From JASHUC01 sp963849095 (GTDB lineage Bacteria > Pseudomonadota > Gammaproteobacteria > Steroidobacterales > Steroidobacteraceae), in contig CAWKGA010000003.1 in NCBI GenBank assembly GCA_963849095.1, positions 1-64,000 of the forward strand: a DNA stretch of 64,000 bases, in the 5' to 3' direction. Positions 43,907 through 56,006 of the stretch are shown piece by piece (position 1 is the first letter of the stretch; each line of letters opens with the position of its first letter). Made by a program: the position numbers and the translations under genes. Under the pieces are notes generated by a model. It searched no databases. It saw nothing but the letters and a program-made list of their open reading frames with translations, and had not been told where the DNA came from.

Positions 43907-45640
43907 TCAACGCCACAGATTGCTGCGGGCGAGGTCGATGATCTCATCTCCCCGCCCGCTCAGCACGGCTTTCACCATGTAGAGAGTGAAGCCCTTCGCC
44001 ATCTCGAGGGTGATGGAGGGCGGCATCGCGAGCTCCGTGCGGTTGACGACTGCATCGACGAGAACCGGCCCGTCGTGAGCAAGCGCCGCGGCGATGCCCG
44101 CCTCGACGTCTCCTGCATCCTCGAGCCTGATTCCGCGTATCCCCACGGCCTCGGCCATGGCGGCGAAGCTCGGGTTCACGAGCTCCGTGCCGGTGTTGAC
44201 AAAGCCCGAGGACTTCTGCTCCAGCTCGATGAATCCGAGCGCCCCGTTGTTGAAGACGATGATCTTCACCGGCAGCTCGAGCTGCCTCAGGGTCAGCAAA
44301 TCGCCCATGAGCATGGTAAACCCACCGTCGCCGGATAAGGAGATGACCTGCCGGTCGGGTCGGGCGGCCTGGGCACCGATTGCCTGAGCGAGCGCGTTCG
44401 CCATCGAGCCGTGCCAGAAGGAGCCCATGAGCCTGCGCTTGCCGTTCATGGCGAGATAGCGCGCGGCCCAGACGGTCGGCAAGCCCACATCGCAGGTGAA
44501 GAGGGCATCCTCGCGAGCGTGATCGCTCACCGCCTTGGCCACCTGTTGCGGATGAATGAGTCTGCGGCCCGGCGTCCCGCCGGCGAGCGCATCGAGACTC
44601 TTGCGCGTGCGTGCGTAGTGCTCCGCCGCCTGCGCGAGATGCGAGCCGTCCTCCTTCGCCTCGAGCATCGGCAGCAGCGCCGCGAGCGTGGCGCGCACGT
44701 CCCCCACGATGCCGAGGTCCACCGCCACGCGGCGGCCGATGTTCTCCGCCCGGACATCGACCTGCGCGATCCGCACACCGGGCCGGCTCGGGTAGAACTG
44801 CCGGTAGGGGAAGTCCGTGCCGAGCATGAGCAGGACATCGCAGTCGAGCATCGCGTAGTAGCCGGAGGAGAACCCGATGAGTCCGGTCATGCCCACGTCG
44901 TAGGGGTTGTCCCACTCGACATGCTCCTTGCCGCGCATCGTATGCACCATGGGAGCCAACAGGCGCTCCCCGAGCGCCACGAGCTCGCCGTGCGCGCCTT
45001 CGCATCCCGATCCGCACAGGAGGGTCACCCAGCCCTCCCCGTTCAGCAGCGTGGCGAGGCGGCGTAAATCGCTCTCGGTCGGAGCGACATGGGGCGGCGC
45101 CAATCTGAGGCTCTGAGGACGCGGCGGCGGTGCCTCCACGGCAAGCTGCAGCGCCACATCTCCGGGCAGCACAACCACAGAGACGCCGCGCTTGCCGAGG
45201 GCCTCGCGGATCGCGATCTCGAGCAGGCGCGGCATCTGCTGCGGGCCGGAGACGAGCTCGCAGTAGTGGCTGCACTCCCGAAAGAGCTGCTCCGGGTGCG
45301 TCTCCTGGAAATACCCCGAGCCGATCTCCGGCACCGGAATGTGCGCGGCAATGCCGAGCACCGGCACTCGCGAGCGATGGCAGTCGTACAGGCCGTTGAT
45401 GAGGTGCAGGTTGCCCGGGCCGCAGCTGCCGGCGCATACGGCAAGGTCCCCGGTGAGATGGGCCTCCGCGCCCGCGGCAAAGGCGGCGACTTCCTCGTGC
45501 CTCACGTGCACCCACTGGATCTTGCCCTGGCGGCGCAGCGCATCGGTCAAGCCATTCAGGCTGTCGCCGACGACTCCGAAGATGCGCCGCACGCCTGCCG
45601 CAGCGAGAGTCTCCGCAAACTGGTCCGCTACCGTCGGCAT
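43907..45640 (-). CDS. poxB: Pyruvate dehydrogenase (quinone)/pyruvate oxidase
   Basis: 577 residues from ATG 45640 with GGAGCGG upstream, matching E. coli PoxB (572). It has the ThDP enzyme order: Pyr domain with HVRHEEVAAFAAGAEAHLTG (catalytic Glu) and LAVCAGSCGPGNLHLINGLY, a central FAD-binding domain, and a PP domain with the ThDP motif GDGGFTMLMGDLLTLRQLEL. The enzyme oxidises pyruvate to acetate and CO2, passing electrons to the quinone pool at the membrane. The C-terminus carries the MAKGF membrane-binding-type helix. First gene of the minus-strand cluster and divergent from the FUSC-like gene. Confidence 0.92.
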   Translation of the reverse strand: MPTVADQFAETLAAAGVRRIFGVVGDSLNGLTDALRRQGKIQWVHVRHEEVAAFAAGAEAHLTGDLAVCAGSCGPGNLHLINGLYDCHRSRVPVLGIAAHIPVPEIGSGYFQETHPEQLFRECSHYCELVSGPQQMPRLLEIAIREALGKRGVSVVVLPGDVALQLAVEAPPPRPQSLRLAPPHVAPTESDLRRLATLLNGEGWVTLLCGSGCEGAHGELVALGERLLAPMVHTMRGKEHVEWDNPYDVGMTGLIGFSSGYYAMLDCDVLLMLGTDFPYRQFYPSRPGVRIAQVDVRAENIGRRVAVDLGIVGDVRATLAALLPMLEAKEDGSHLAQAAEHYARTRKSLDALAGGTPGRRLIHPQQVAKAVSDHAREDALFTCDVGLPTVWAARYLAMNGKRRLMGSFWHGSMANALAQAIGAQAARPDRQVISLSGDGGFTMLMGDLLTLRQLELPVKIIVFNNGALGFIELEQKSSGFVNTGTELVNPSFAAMAEAVGIRGIRLEDAGDVEAGIAAALAHDGPVLVDAVVNRTELAMPPSITLEMAKGFTLYMVKAVLSGRGDEIIDLARSNLWR

Positions 45641-45781
45641 CGTCCGCTCCCGTCGCCGGCCCGCGGCGGAGCCCTCCGGGCGCGGGGGGTGCAAGGATAT
45701 CAGCCTGCCCCCTGGTGGTGCGTGAGGAACCCCTGCGCCAGACTATCCGCGTGGCGAACCGCCATCCACCAGGCCGACCTC

Positions 45782-46387
45782 ATGGATTCAAAGCCTTCGT
45801 ACGCACCCGCGGACCACTTCAGCCCTGAGCGCCTGCGGCTGCGGGAGCTGCGTGGGGCGCTCGCCGCCCTCCGCAAGGAGCTGCCGCTGCTCCGCCGCGT
45901 GGCGGCTGGCGCTCACCACGGCGCGATCTCCGCCTGCGCAGCCCTCTGCGCGTACCTGCCCGCCCGGGCGCTCGGGTTGCAGGAGAGCTTCTGGTGCGCG
46001 ATCACTGCCGTCTCCGTGGTGCAGACCGAGTTCCAGGCGACCGAGACGACCGCGCGCGACCAGTTCATCGGCGCGGCGATCGGCGGGGGCATCGGCGTGT
46101 GCGCGGCGTTCGTCCCCGGCCCCCACCTGCTCTGGTACAGCGCCGCGATCATCCTCTCGATGTTGACCTGCTGGGCCTTCAACATGCCGAGCTCGAGCCG
46201 CCTGGCGGGCACCACCGCGACCATCATTCTTCTCGTGCCGCACACCGGTTCGCCCGAGCGATTGTTTGGAGCGCGCCTGTCCGAGGTGGGCTGGGGGGTC
46301 TGCGTCGCGATCGCGGTGGTGTGGCTCGCGGGCCGCGTTCCGGCGAGCCGCGTACTGCCGCTCCAGGTCAAGTCCGGGTCAGGTTGA
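45782..46387 (+). CDS. FUSC/aromatic-acid-exporter-like membrane protein
   Basis: 201 residues from ATG 45782. A charged cytoplasmic N-terminus of about 40 residues is followed by five or six hydrophobic segments with ESFWCAITAVSVVQTEFQAT and DQFIGAAIGGGIGVCAAF, the pattern of the FUSC/ArAE N-terminal membrane domain (short form as in YgaH/YccS relatives), ending GWGVCVAIAVVWLAG. Half-size FUSC proteins may dimerise; substrate is unknown. Divergent from poxB over 141 bases. Confidence 0.78.
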   Translation: MDSKPSYAPADHFSPERLRLRELRGALAALRKELPLLRRVAAGAHHGAISACAALCAYLPARALGLQESFWCAITAVSVVQTEFQATETTARDQFIGAAIGGGIGVCAAFVPGPHLLWYSAAIILSMLTCWAFNMPSSSRLAGTTATIILLVPHTGSPERLFGARLSEVGWGVCVAIAVVWLAGRVPASRVLPLQVKSGSG

Positions 46388-46506
46388 GGCCCGCCTGCAA
46401 TGAAACCGCAACAATCCTGCACTAAGGATGGCGCTGCGGCTCGATCGCGGCGGCCCGAACACCCCGCGCTGGGCCCGTGAGCTCCACAATTGCAGGAGAC
46501 GGGACA

Positions 46507-48048
46507 ATGGCGAATGCGGTAGCGGGCACCCCACGCGGGGAAGCTGGATCGAAGACGGTGCAGGAATACATCGACGAGCTGCCCGCGTGGTCCGACGGCA
46601 CGCGGCTCAAGTCGGCGCCGATGACGGGCATGCAGTGGCGCATCTGGTCGCTCGCGGCGGCCGGCAAGTTCTTCGAGGGCTTCGTCGTCTTCATGACCGG
46701 GGTCGCGATGCCGCTCATCGTCCGCGAGTTTCACGTCGCCCCCGCCGAGAAGGGCATCATCAGCGCGGCGAGCCTCGCCGGCATCCTGTTCGGCGCCGTG
46801 CTCCTCGGCGGCATGTCCGATTATTTCGGCCGCAAGCGGATGTTCATCGCGGAGATGGTCATCTTCGTCGGCTTCCTGGTCTTGCTGATCTGTTGCTCCA
46901 ATTTTCTCTCATTGGCGGTCTGCCTGTTCGGCCTCGGCCTCGCGCTCGGCTGTGATTACCCCACCGCGCACATGATCATCTCGGAGAACATCCCGAGCGC
47001 CAATCGCGGCAAGCTCGTCCTCGCCGCCTTCGGGTTCCAGTCGCTCGGTGCGCTCGGGGGCACCGGCGTCGGCTGCATCGTGCTGCTGCTCGACCCGACT
47101 CTCACGGCTTGGCGGTGGATGTTCGCGACGGCCCTCGTCCCCGCGCTGGCCGTGACGGTCGGCCGCTTCTTCGTGGTGGAGAGCGCCAACTGGCTCGCCG
47201 TGCGCGGCACACACGACCAAGCCGAGAAAACCGTGAGCAAGCTGCTGCTGCGCAAGCCGCAGTACCCGACAGCGATCAGCCTCGCTCGCGACGCTGCGAA
47301 TGCCGCTCGCGAGGCTGGCGGTCGGCCGTCTTTCTGGGCGCTCTTCGACAGCCGCAACCTCCGTGCCACCATCTTCGCCTCCGTTCCCTGGTTCATCCAG
47401 GATCTGGGCACGTACGGCATCGGCATCTTCACGCCAGTCATCCTGGCGGCCGCGCTCGGCGGCGGCTCGGATCACGTACGGAGCCTCAGCGACATGATCG
47501 CGGACAGCATTCTCGCCGCGAAGGGGGCTGCGCTGATCGACGTCCTGCTGATCGTCGGCATCCTCTTCGCAGTCCTGCTCGCGGACCGCTTCGGACGCAT
47601 CAAGCTGCAGATCCTCGGCTTCATCGGCTGCGCCGCCGGACTGCTGGTCGCCAGCTTTTCGATGGACGCCGTCGGCAGCGCCAAGATCGGCTTCATCTTT
47701 GCGGGCTTCATGCTGTTCGACTTCATGACCAACCTCGGCCCGAATGCGCAGACCTATCTCTTGGCCGGCGAGGTCTTCCCGACCGAAGTCCGCGGCATGG
47801 GCGCGGGCTTCGCCGCCTCCTTCGCCAAGATCGGCGCCGTCGCCACCGCCTTCCTGTTCCCGATCCTGCTCGCCGACATTGGCACGCGCGCCCTGCTCTA
47901 CGGCCTCGTCGTGACCTCGATCCTCGGCGCGGTGGTCACCTGGAAGTACCGCATCGAGACGACCGGCGTGAACCTCGATCATGTCGGGCGCCCCGAGGCG
48001 TCCGCCAAATCGGCCACTCCCTCAGGCACAGAGGGGGTACCCGCGTGA
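46507..48048 (+). CDS. MFS transporter with phosphate:H+ symporter-type signature
   Basis: 513 residues from ATG 46507; GGAGACGGG upstream. Twelve transmembrane segments, MFS motif GGMSDYFGRKRMFI, and in TM4-5 GCDYPTAHMIISE, which resembles the G-D-Y-P-x4-I-x-S-E signature of phosphate:H+ symporters (Pho84 family). The stop overlaps the start of a PstS-like gene (GTGA), so both are made together. Import of phosphate or a phosphorylated metabolite is the best reading; generic sugar or metabolite transport cannot be excluded. Confidence 0.78.
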   Translation: MANAVAGTPRGEAGSKTVQEYIDELPAWSDGTRLKSAPMTGMQWRIWSLAAAGKFFEGFVVFMTGVAMPLIVREFHVAPAEKGIISAASLAGILFGAVLLGGMSDYFGRKRMFIAEMVIFVGFLVLLICCSNFLSLAVCLFGLGLALGCDYPTAHMIISENIPSANRGKLVLAAFGFQSLGALGGTGVGCIVLLLDPTLTAWRWMFATALVPALAVTVGRFFVVESANWLAVRGTHDQAEKTVSKLLLRKPQYPTAISLARDAANAAREAGGRPSFWALFDSRNLRATIFASVPWFIQDLGTYGIGIFTPVILAAALGGGSDHVRSLSDMIADSILAAKGAALIDVLLIVGILFAVLLADRFGRIKLQILGFIGCAAGLLVASFSMDAVGSAKIGFIFAGFMLFDFMTNLGPNAQTYLLAGEVFPTEVRGMGAGFAASFAKIGAVATAFLFPILLADIGTRALLYGLVVTSILGAVVTWKYRIETTGVNLDHVGRPEASAKSATPSGTEGVPA

Positions 48049-49130
48049 GGGCGCATCGACCTTGCCGGCCGGCCCAGCGCTTGCCGGCGCTCGGCGTCGC
48101 AGCGCTCTCGCTCGGGCTCGCTGTGACCGCGGTTGCGGCGGGATCGACGAGCATCGCACTCAACGAGACCGGATCCACCCTGCTCTATCCGTTGTTCGAG
48201 CGCTGGATCTCCGACTACGGTCGCGACGCCTCGGACGTCTCCCTCACCGCCGCGGCCACCGGCTCGGGCGCCGGCATCACCGCAGCGCTATCGGGTGCCG
48301 CGCGGATCGGCGCATCGGACGCCTACATGAGCGACGAGCAAGCCGAGCAGAACCGCGAGATCGTCAACGTTCCGGTCGCCATCTCGGCGCAGACGGTGAA
48401 CTACAACGTCCCCGGCTCGAACGGAGCCGGCCTGAAGCTCGACGGACCGACACTCGCGGGGATCTACTCCGGCCGCATCACGGAGTGGGACGCCCAGCCG
48501 ATCGCGGCGTTGAACCCGCGCGTCCGGCTTCCGCATCGGCCGATCGTGCCGATCCGCCGGGCGGACCCCTCGGGCGACACCTTCATCTTCACCCAGTTCC
48601 TCGATTTCTCCACCCAGACCTGGGAGGACAGCATCGGCTACGGCACCACCGTGACCTGGCCTCAAGTCCCCGGCGAGCGCACCGCCACGGGAAACGAGGG
48701 CATGGTGCAGGCGGCGGCGGCCACACCGTACTCGGTCGCCTACGTCGGCATCAGCTTCCGCGACGCGATTGCCCAAGCCGGACTCGGTACGGCCTTGCTC
48801 GAGAACCAAAGCGGGAAATTCTTGCTGCCGACACCCGAGACCGTGAACGCCGCCGCGTCCGCGCTCGATTCACGCACACCGTCCGACGAGCGACTGAGTC
48901 TGGTCTTCGCGCCCGGCGACCAGTCCTACCCGCTCATCAATTACGAATACCTGGTCGTCTCCACCCGCCAGCCGGACCCCCGCACGGCCTCCGCGCTGCG
49001 GCACTTCCTGCTCTGGACGATCTCGCTCGAGGGGGGCAATGCCTCGAAATACCTCGACGCCGTCGGCTTCGTTCCGCTGCCGGACTTCATTCGCGCCCTG
49101 AGCGAAAACCAGATCGATTCGATCAAGTAG
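48045..49130 (+). CDS. pstS: PstS-like phosphate-binding periplasmic protein
   Basis: 361 residues from GTG 48045, overlapping the MFS stop. The signal peptide ends near VAAGSTS. PstS features: LNETGSTLLYPLFERWISDY, the phosphate-loop ATGSGAGITAALSG, VPVAISAQTVNYNVPG, IRRADPSGDTFIFTQFLDF and TGNEGMVQAAAATPYSVAYV. It binds phosphate in the periplasm; family members normally serve a PstCAB ABC importer, but none is adjacent, and here it is coupled to an MFS permease. Length is normal. manA starts 93 bases downstream. Confidence 0.88.
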   Translation: MRAHRPCRPAQRLPALGVAALSLGLAVTAVAAGSTSIALNETGSTLLYPLFERWISDYGRDASDVSLTAAATGSGAGITAALSGAARIGASDAYMSDEQAEQNREIVNVPVAISAQTVNYNVPGSNGAGLKLDGPTLAGIYSGRITEWDAQPIAALNPRVRLPHRPIVPIRRADPSGDTFIFTQFLDFSTQTWEDSIGYGTTVTWPQVPGERTATGNEGMVQAAAATPYSVAYVGISFRDAIAQAGLGTALLENQSGKFLLPTPETVNAAASALDSRTPSDERLSLVFAPGDQSYPLINYEYLVVSTRQPDPRTASALRHFLLWTISLEGGNASKYLDAVGFVPLPDFIRALSENQIDSIK

Positions 49131-49223
49131 CGGGCAGCCGCCGCACCGGGCGGCGCCCACTGTTCGCCAGCGCACCGACCGATCCCATGGGATGGGCGCA
49201 TCCTCGTGTGAGAGGAGAGCTAC

Positions 49224-50174
49224 ATGACGATCGAGCGGGCTGGCATTCGAGTCGTGCCGAAGCCCTGGGGCAGCACGGACCTGCGGCCCTGGAGTACGTA
49301 TCACGGCGGCGGGGCCATCGGCGAGATCTGGTTTGAGCGGACCGGCGCGCAGCCGTCCGACTCCACCTTGCTTGTCAAGCTCTTGTTCACGAACGAGCCG
49401 CTCTCGATTCAAGTGCATCCGGATGACGCCTTCGCCCGCTCCATCGGCCTGGCGCACGGCAAGTCCGAGGCCTGGTACGTTCTCTCTGCCACACCCGATG
49501 CCAGGGTTGCCCTCGGACTGAAACGGCGGCTCACTACGGCGCAGTTGAAGGCGGCGATCGACGACGGCTCGATCTCGGAGCGGGTTCAATGGCGCACGGT
49601 CCGACGAGGAGACGTGATTTTCGTCCCTCCAGGTGCAATCCATGCCATCGGTCCAGGACTCGTCATCGCGGAAATCCAGCAGAGAAGCGACACGACATTC
49701 CGGCTGTTCGACTACGGCAGAGGCCGTGAGCTGCACGCCGACCAGGCCGTCGCGGCGGCGAGCGCCGACGAGGCCCAGCATCAGGCGCCGCCGCGCAAGC
49801 TGAACGCGGCAAGAACATTGCTCGTGGCGAGCCCGCACTTCGTGCTCGAGCGGTTCGAGCTTCCGCCCGGATCGGACTGGGAGCTCGCTGCGGCGGCGGA
49901 AACTTGGCTGTTCATGCTCGATGGTTGCGCCCGCATCGGCCCGATCGATGCCGGTGCCAATGAAGTCGTCTTTCTCGACGCGGATCGGACGCGCATCGAG
50001 GTCGCCGCGAGCGGGGTGCGGGGACTCGTCGCTTATGTCGGTTCGGACCCGACCTCGAACCTGCTGCGCGGCTTAGGCGCCGAGCGCTCCGATCTTCCGG
50101 GTCGCGGCCGACGCCAAGCCCTGCTTCAGCCAGGAACGGTGTCGCTCTTGCGCGCCGCGCAGGCGCGAGCGTAA
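49224..50174 (+). CDS. manA: Mannose-6-phosphate isomerase, class I
   Basis: 316 residues from ATG 49224; GAGAGGAGAG upstream. Zinc-site residues are present: LSIQVHPDDAFAR with GKSEAWYVL, and FVPPGAIHAIGPGL. It interconverts fructose-6-P and mannose-6-P, feeding GDP-mannose synthesis. The domain after about residue 190 is beta-rich and the length (316) is typical of short class I enzymes. It starts the mannose cluster that continues with a mannosyltransferase-like gene and a GH130 phosphorylase. Confidence 0.9.
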   Translation: MTIERAGIRVVPKPWGSTDLRPWSTYHGGGAIGEIWFERTGAQPSDSTLLVKLLFTNEPLSIQVHPDDAFARSIGLAHGKSEAWYVLSATPDARVALGLKRRLTTAQLKAAIDDGSISERVQWRTVRRGDVIFVPPGAIHAIGPGLVIAEIQQRSDTTFRLFDYGRGRELHADQAVAAASADEAQHQAPPRKLNAARTLLVASPHFVLERFELPPGSDWELAAAAETWLFMLDGCARIGPIDAGANEVVFLDADRTRIEVAASGVRGLVAYVGSDPTSNLLRGLGAERSDLPGRGRRQALLQPGTVSLLRAAQARA

Positions 50175-50176
50175 CG

Positions 50177-52478
50177 GTGCTCAGCCGCCTCGCGTTCATC
50201 GGGAATTCCCTTCCACGCCGCTGCGGAATCGCCACCTTCACGACCGACCTGCAGCAGGCGGTCGCGAGACTCGCCCGTCCCCGTGGAAACCTGCATCGTG
50301 GCCATGACCGACCATGGTCATGCCTACGACTACCCGCCTGCCGTCCTCCTGCAGATCAACGACGGCAAACTGGAAGATTACGAGCGTGCGGCCGAAGTCT
50401 TGAACGCCGGTCAATTCGATGTCGTTTCGCTGCAGCATGAGTTCGGCATTTTCGGTGGCGAGGCAGGCGGCCATATCCTGGCGCTGCTGTCGCGGCTCGA
50501 CCATGCCGGTCGTCACGACGCTGCATACCGTACTCTCGCAGCCGACACCGGCGCAGCGCGGCGTCCTCGATCGGATCGTCGACGCTTCCTCGCGGGTCAT
50601 CGTCATGGCCGAGAAAGGCCGGGAGCTGCTGCGCACCGTTTATCGGGTGCCGGCCGAGAAGATCGAGGTCATCCCGCATGGGACCCCCGATGTCGCGTTC
50701 GTCGAGCCCGACGAGGCAAAGACCACCTTCGGCTTTTCCGGACGATCCGTCATTCTGACCTTCGGTCTGCTCTCTCCCAGCAAGGGCATCGAAGTCATGA
50801 TCGATGCCATGCCGGCGATCCTGAGAAGCCGCCCCGACGCCGTCTATGTCGTGCTCGGAGCGACGCATCCGAATCTGGTCCGCGATCAGGGCGAGGCCTA
50901 TCGCGAAGGCCTCGTGGCGCGCGTGCGCGCGCTTGGACTCGCGGACCATGTCGTCTTTCTCGATCAATTCGTCGATCAGGCGACGCTGCTCGGCTTCATT
51001 TCGATGTGCGACGTCTACGTCACGCCTTACCTCAACGAGGCGCAGATGACCTCCGGTACCCTGGCCTACAGCTTCGGCCTGGGGAAAGCGATCGTCTCGA
51101 CGCCCTATTGGCACGCCCGAGAGTTGCTGGCCGATGGGCGCGGCATCCTGGTTCCCTTCGGCGATGCCGCGGCCGTCGGCCGCGAGATCTCGGCGTTGCT
51201 CACCGACGATGCCCGGCGATCCGCCATGCGCCAGCGCGCCTATGCAAGCAGCCGGCCGATGACCTGGCCGCGAATAGCGGAGCGCTATCTGCGCCGCCTT
51301 TGAAAGCGCGCAGCGGGCCCATCGGCTGCGGACTATCGCGCGGCCGAATCACGAGCGTGCCGCCGCGCGACAGCTCAGGCTCTGCCGGCGATGCAGATCG
51401 GGCACTTTCTGTCCCTGTGCGATGACACCGGACTGCTCCAGCACGCACTCCACTGCGTTCCGGATCGGTCGCACGGCTACTGCACCGACGATAATGCCCG
51501 GGCGCTGCTGGTGGCCTGTGCCCTCGGCAAGCCTGGCGAGCAGCGCCTGCCCGAGCCTCTGACGAGCCGGTTCGCCGCCTTCGTCCAGCACGCCTGGAAT
51601 CCCGATACGAAGCGGTTCCGCAACTTCATGAGCTTCGATCGACGCTGGCTCGAGGACCTGGGGTCGGAGGACAGTCACGGGCGCGCGCTCTGGGCTCTGG
51701 GCGAGTGCGCGCGCAGCGACCGCAGTCCTTCGCGGCGGCGGTGGGCCGCGTCCCTGTTCGCCGCAGGCGCTGCCGGCCGTGGAGAGCTTTCGCTCGCCGC
51801 GCGCGTGGAGCTTCACGCTGCTCGGGTTGGACGCCTATTGCGCCGCGGTGGCGGAGGACTCGGACGCGAGGCGCCTGCGGCATCTTGCTCGCCAACAGGC
51901 TGGTCGCCATCCTGGCGGCGGTCGAGAACCGAAGACTGGGAGTGGTTCGAGGAAGGACTGGCCTACGACAACGCACGCCTGCCCCAGGCCCTGATCGTGA
52001 CGGGCGTGCTCGACCGGAACGCCCGCATACGTGAACGCCGGTCTGCGGTCCCTGCGCTGGCTCATGACGCTGCAGACGACGCCGGCGGGCCTCTTCAGGC
52101 CCGTCGGCTCGCAGAGCTTCGGCGCCGAGCGGACGCTGCCTTTGCCCTTCGACCAGCAGCCCCTGGAAGCCGCCGCAGCGGTCTCGGCCTGCCTCGCGGC
52201 ATGGCGCGCCGACGGCGATCCCGCGTGGAGAGCCCACGCCGCAGCGGGCGTTCGCATGGTTCCTCGGCAGCAACGATCTGTCTTTGCCGCTGGTCGATCT
52301 GGAAACAGGCAGCTGCCGCGACGGACTGCATCCCGATCGGCTCAACGAGAATCGGGGTGGGGAGTCCGTCGTGTCCTACCTCCTGAGCCTCGCGGAGATG
52401 CGTCAGCTCTGCGCGCTTGAGCGGCGAGCGCACGAATATGTCCCCGCCGCTTGCCGCCAGCGCCTGACCGCCCCTTGA
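50177..52478 (+). pseudogene. Two-domain GT4 glycosyltransferase gene, interrupted by about nine frame changes
   Basis: Pieces in three frames join into one protein of about 765 residues. The N-terminal GT4 part is LAFIGNSLPRRCGIATFTTD, then VSLQHEFGIFGGEAGGHI, VTTLHTVLSQPTPAQR, IEVIPHGTPD and NEAQMTSGTLAYSFGLGKAI. The C-terminal helical part has CVPDRSHGYCTDDNARALL, TEDWEWFEEGLAYDNARLPQ and RDGLHPDRLNENRGGESVV. Frame changes fall near 50275, 50506, 51295, 51375, 51770, 51883, 51928, 52010 and 52240; most are single-base gains. The stretch 50510-51290 is clean. The codons between shifts are well conserved, so this is either recent decay or sequence error. In related genomes this is one GT4-type gene next to a GH130 gene. 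Starts two bases after manA. Confidence 0.75.
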
Positions 52479-52504
52479 CGACATTCAACCGAGCGGAGGA
52501 CCCT

Positions 52505-53799
52505 TTGTCACCAGCCGCGTTCCTGCACCGTCAGTCGCTGCACCTGCGACCCGACCCTGCAAGAGTGGTGCTACGCCCGTTCAAAGCCGCCACCGAGCCG
52601 CGCAATCTCAACCCGACGGATAGTACGCGGGCGAATCACATCGTCGATCGCGTCCTGACGCTCGATCCCGCGACAGCGGACAGCGAATTGGCCGAGGTGC
52701 TCGAGAATTTCCAGGGGCGCCATCGCCACCTCCTGGCCACCTTCGAGGCGCGCGCCGACGCGCTGGAAGATACGTTCTCGGCTCACACCGCGTTCACCAG
52801 CACGCAGCGCCAGCTCATCGGCGCGTACTTCCTGCTCGAGTATTCTTTCGAAGCGGCAGCCTTGTTCAATCCGAGCATCGTCGCCCATCCCGATCAGTCC
52901 GGTGCGCCGAGTCGGCGGGCGCCGTTTCATCCTGAGCCTGCGGGCCGTCGGCGAGGGCCATGTATCCTCACTGACGTTCCGGTCGGGATTCATCGCGGCC
53001 GATGGTCGCGTGACCGTCGATCCGACTGCGCGCCTGGCTTCGATTCCGCACGTGCAACGCCCGCTCCCCGGCGCGCCCGCGGATTGCATCGAAGTCCTCT
53101 TCAAGTCCGATGAGGAATCAGCGAGCGGGTGATTTTCCCCGTAACCGAAGCGCAAGTCGAACGGCATCGAGGATGCCCGCTTCGTCGAGTTCGATGACAA
53201 CGGACGGAAGACCTTCTACGCGACCTACACCGCTTACAGCGGCAGGGCCATCGGGTCGGAGTTGATCGAGACGACGAACTTCCTGTCGTTCCGGATGACG
53301 CCCCTCAAGGGCACGGCCGCGCGCAACAAGGGCATGGCCCTCTTTCCAAGGAAGATCAACGGCCAATACGCCATGATCGGCCGCCAGGACAATGAGAACC
53401 TATACCTCATCTACTCGCGACGATCTGTATTGCTGGAGCGAGGGCACGGTCCTTCTCAGGCCGCAATTTCCCTGGGAATTCGTCCAGATCGGCAATTGCG
53501 GATCGCCGATCGAGCTCGACGAGGGCTGGTTGCTGCTGACCCACGGCGTCGGGCCGGTGAGGCAGTATTCGATCGGAGCGGCTCTTCTCGACAAGGCAGA
53601 CCCCTCGAAGGTCCTCGCGCGCTCGCGCGAGCCGCTGCTGCGGCCCGAGCTGTCCGAGCGCGAGGGCTACGTCCCGAACGTCGTCTACACCTGCGGAGGC
53701 ATGCGTCACAACGACCGGATCATCCTGCCCTACGCGGTCTGCGACAGCTATTCGAACTTCGCGACGATCGAGATTTCGGCGCTTCTCGGCGCGCTGTAG
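52505..53799 (+). pseudogene. GH130 beta-mannoside phosphorylase-like gene, interrupted by four frame changes
   Basis: A TTG at 52505 with GGAGGA upstream begins about 430 residues spread over three frames. The pieces are LNPTDSTRANHIVDRVL with SAHTAFTSTQRQLIGAYFLL, then SLRAVGEGHVSSLTFRSG, then GIEDARFVEFDDNGRKTFYA and YSGRAIGSELIETTNFLSF, then DDLYCWSEGTVLLRPQFPWE and GGMRHNDRIILPYAVCDSY. These are GH130 blocks (five-blade propeller, catalytic Asp in GIEDARF). Frame changes near 52900, 53125, 53156 and 53415. GH130 enzymes phosphorolyse beta-mannosides, releasing mannose-1-phosphate, which fits the neighbouring manA and mannosyltransferase-like genes. As with its neighbour, sequence error is a real alternative to pseudogenisation. 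Confidence 0.75.
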
Positions 53800-53847
53800 C
53801 CGCAAAATGCGCAGAGCCAAGGCGTCCGCGAGCCCTCGAGGGACCGC

Positions 53848-55749
<1,902 letters not shown>

Positions 55750-56006
55750 GTCCTCAGGAGCGATCCGAAGCGCAAATCCGTGTGCTGCGAAAGACCATCG
55801 TCATGAGCGGCAAAGCTTATCATGAACATACCCGCGGTAGCGTGCGCCGATCGAGTGTATCCGGCGATGTGTCGCGACGTTTGGAATCTGCCATGCGGTC
55901 CCGCCGCCCGCCCGTCGTTGACAGCCGCGCGGGAACGGGAAACGATGCCGGCCGACCGCTCAGCCGAAGTTGTACGCATGACCCCCGACGACCCATCCCC
56001 GCGCTC

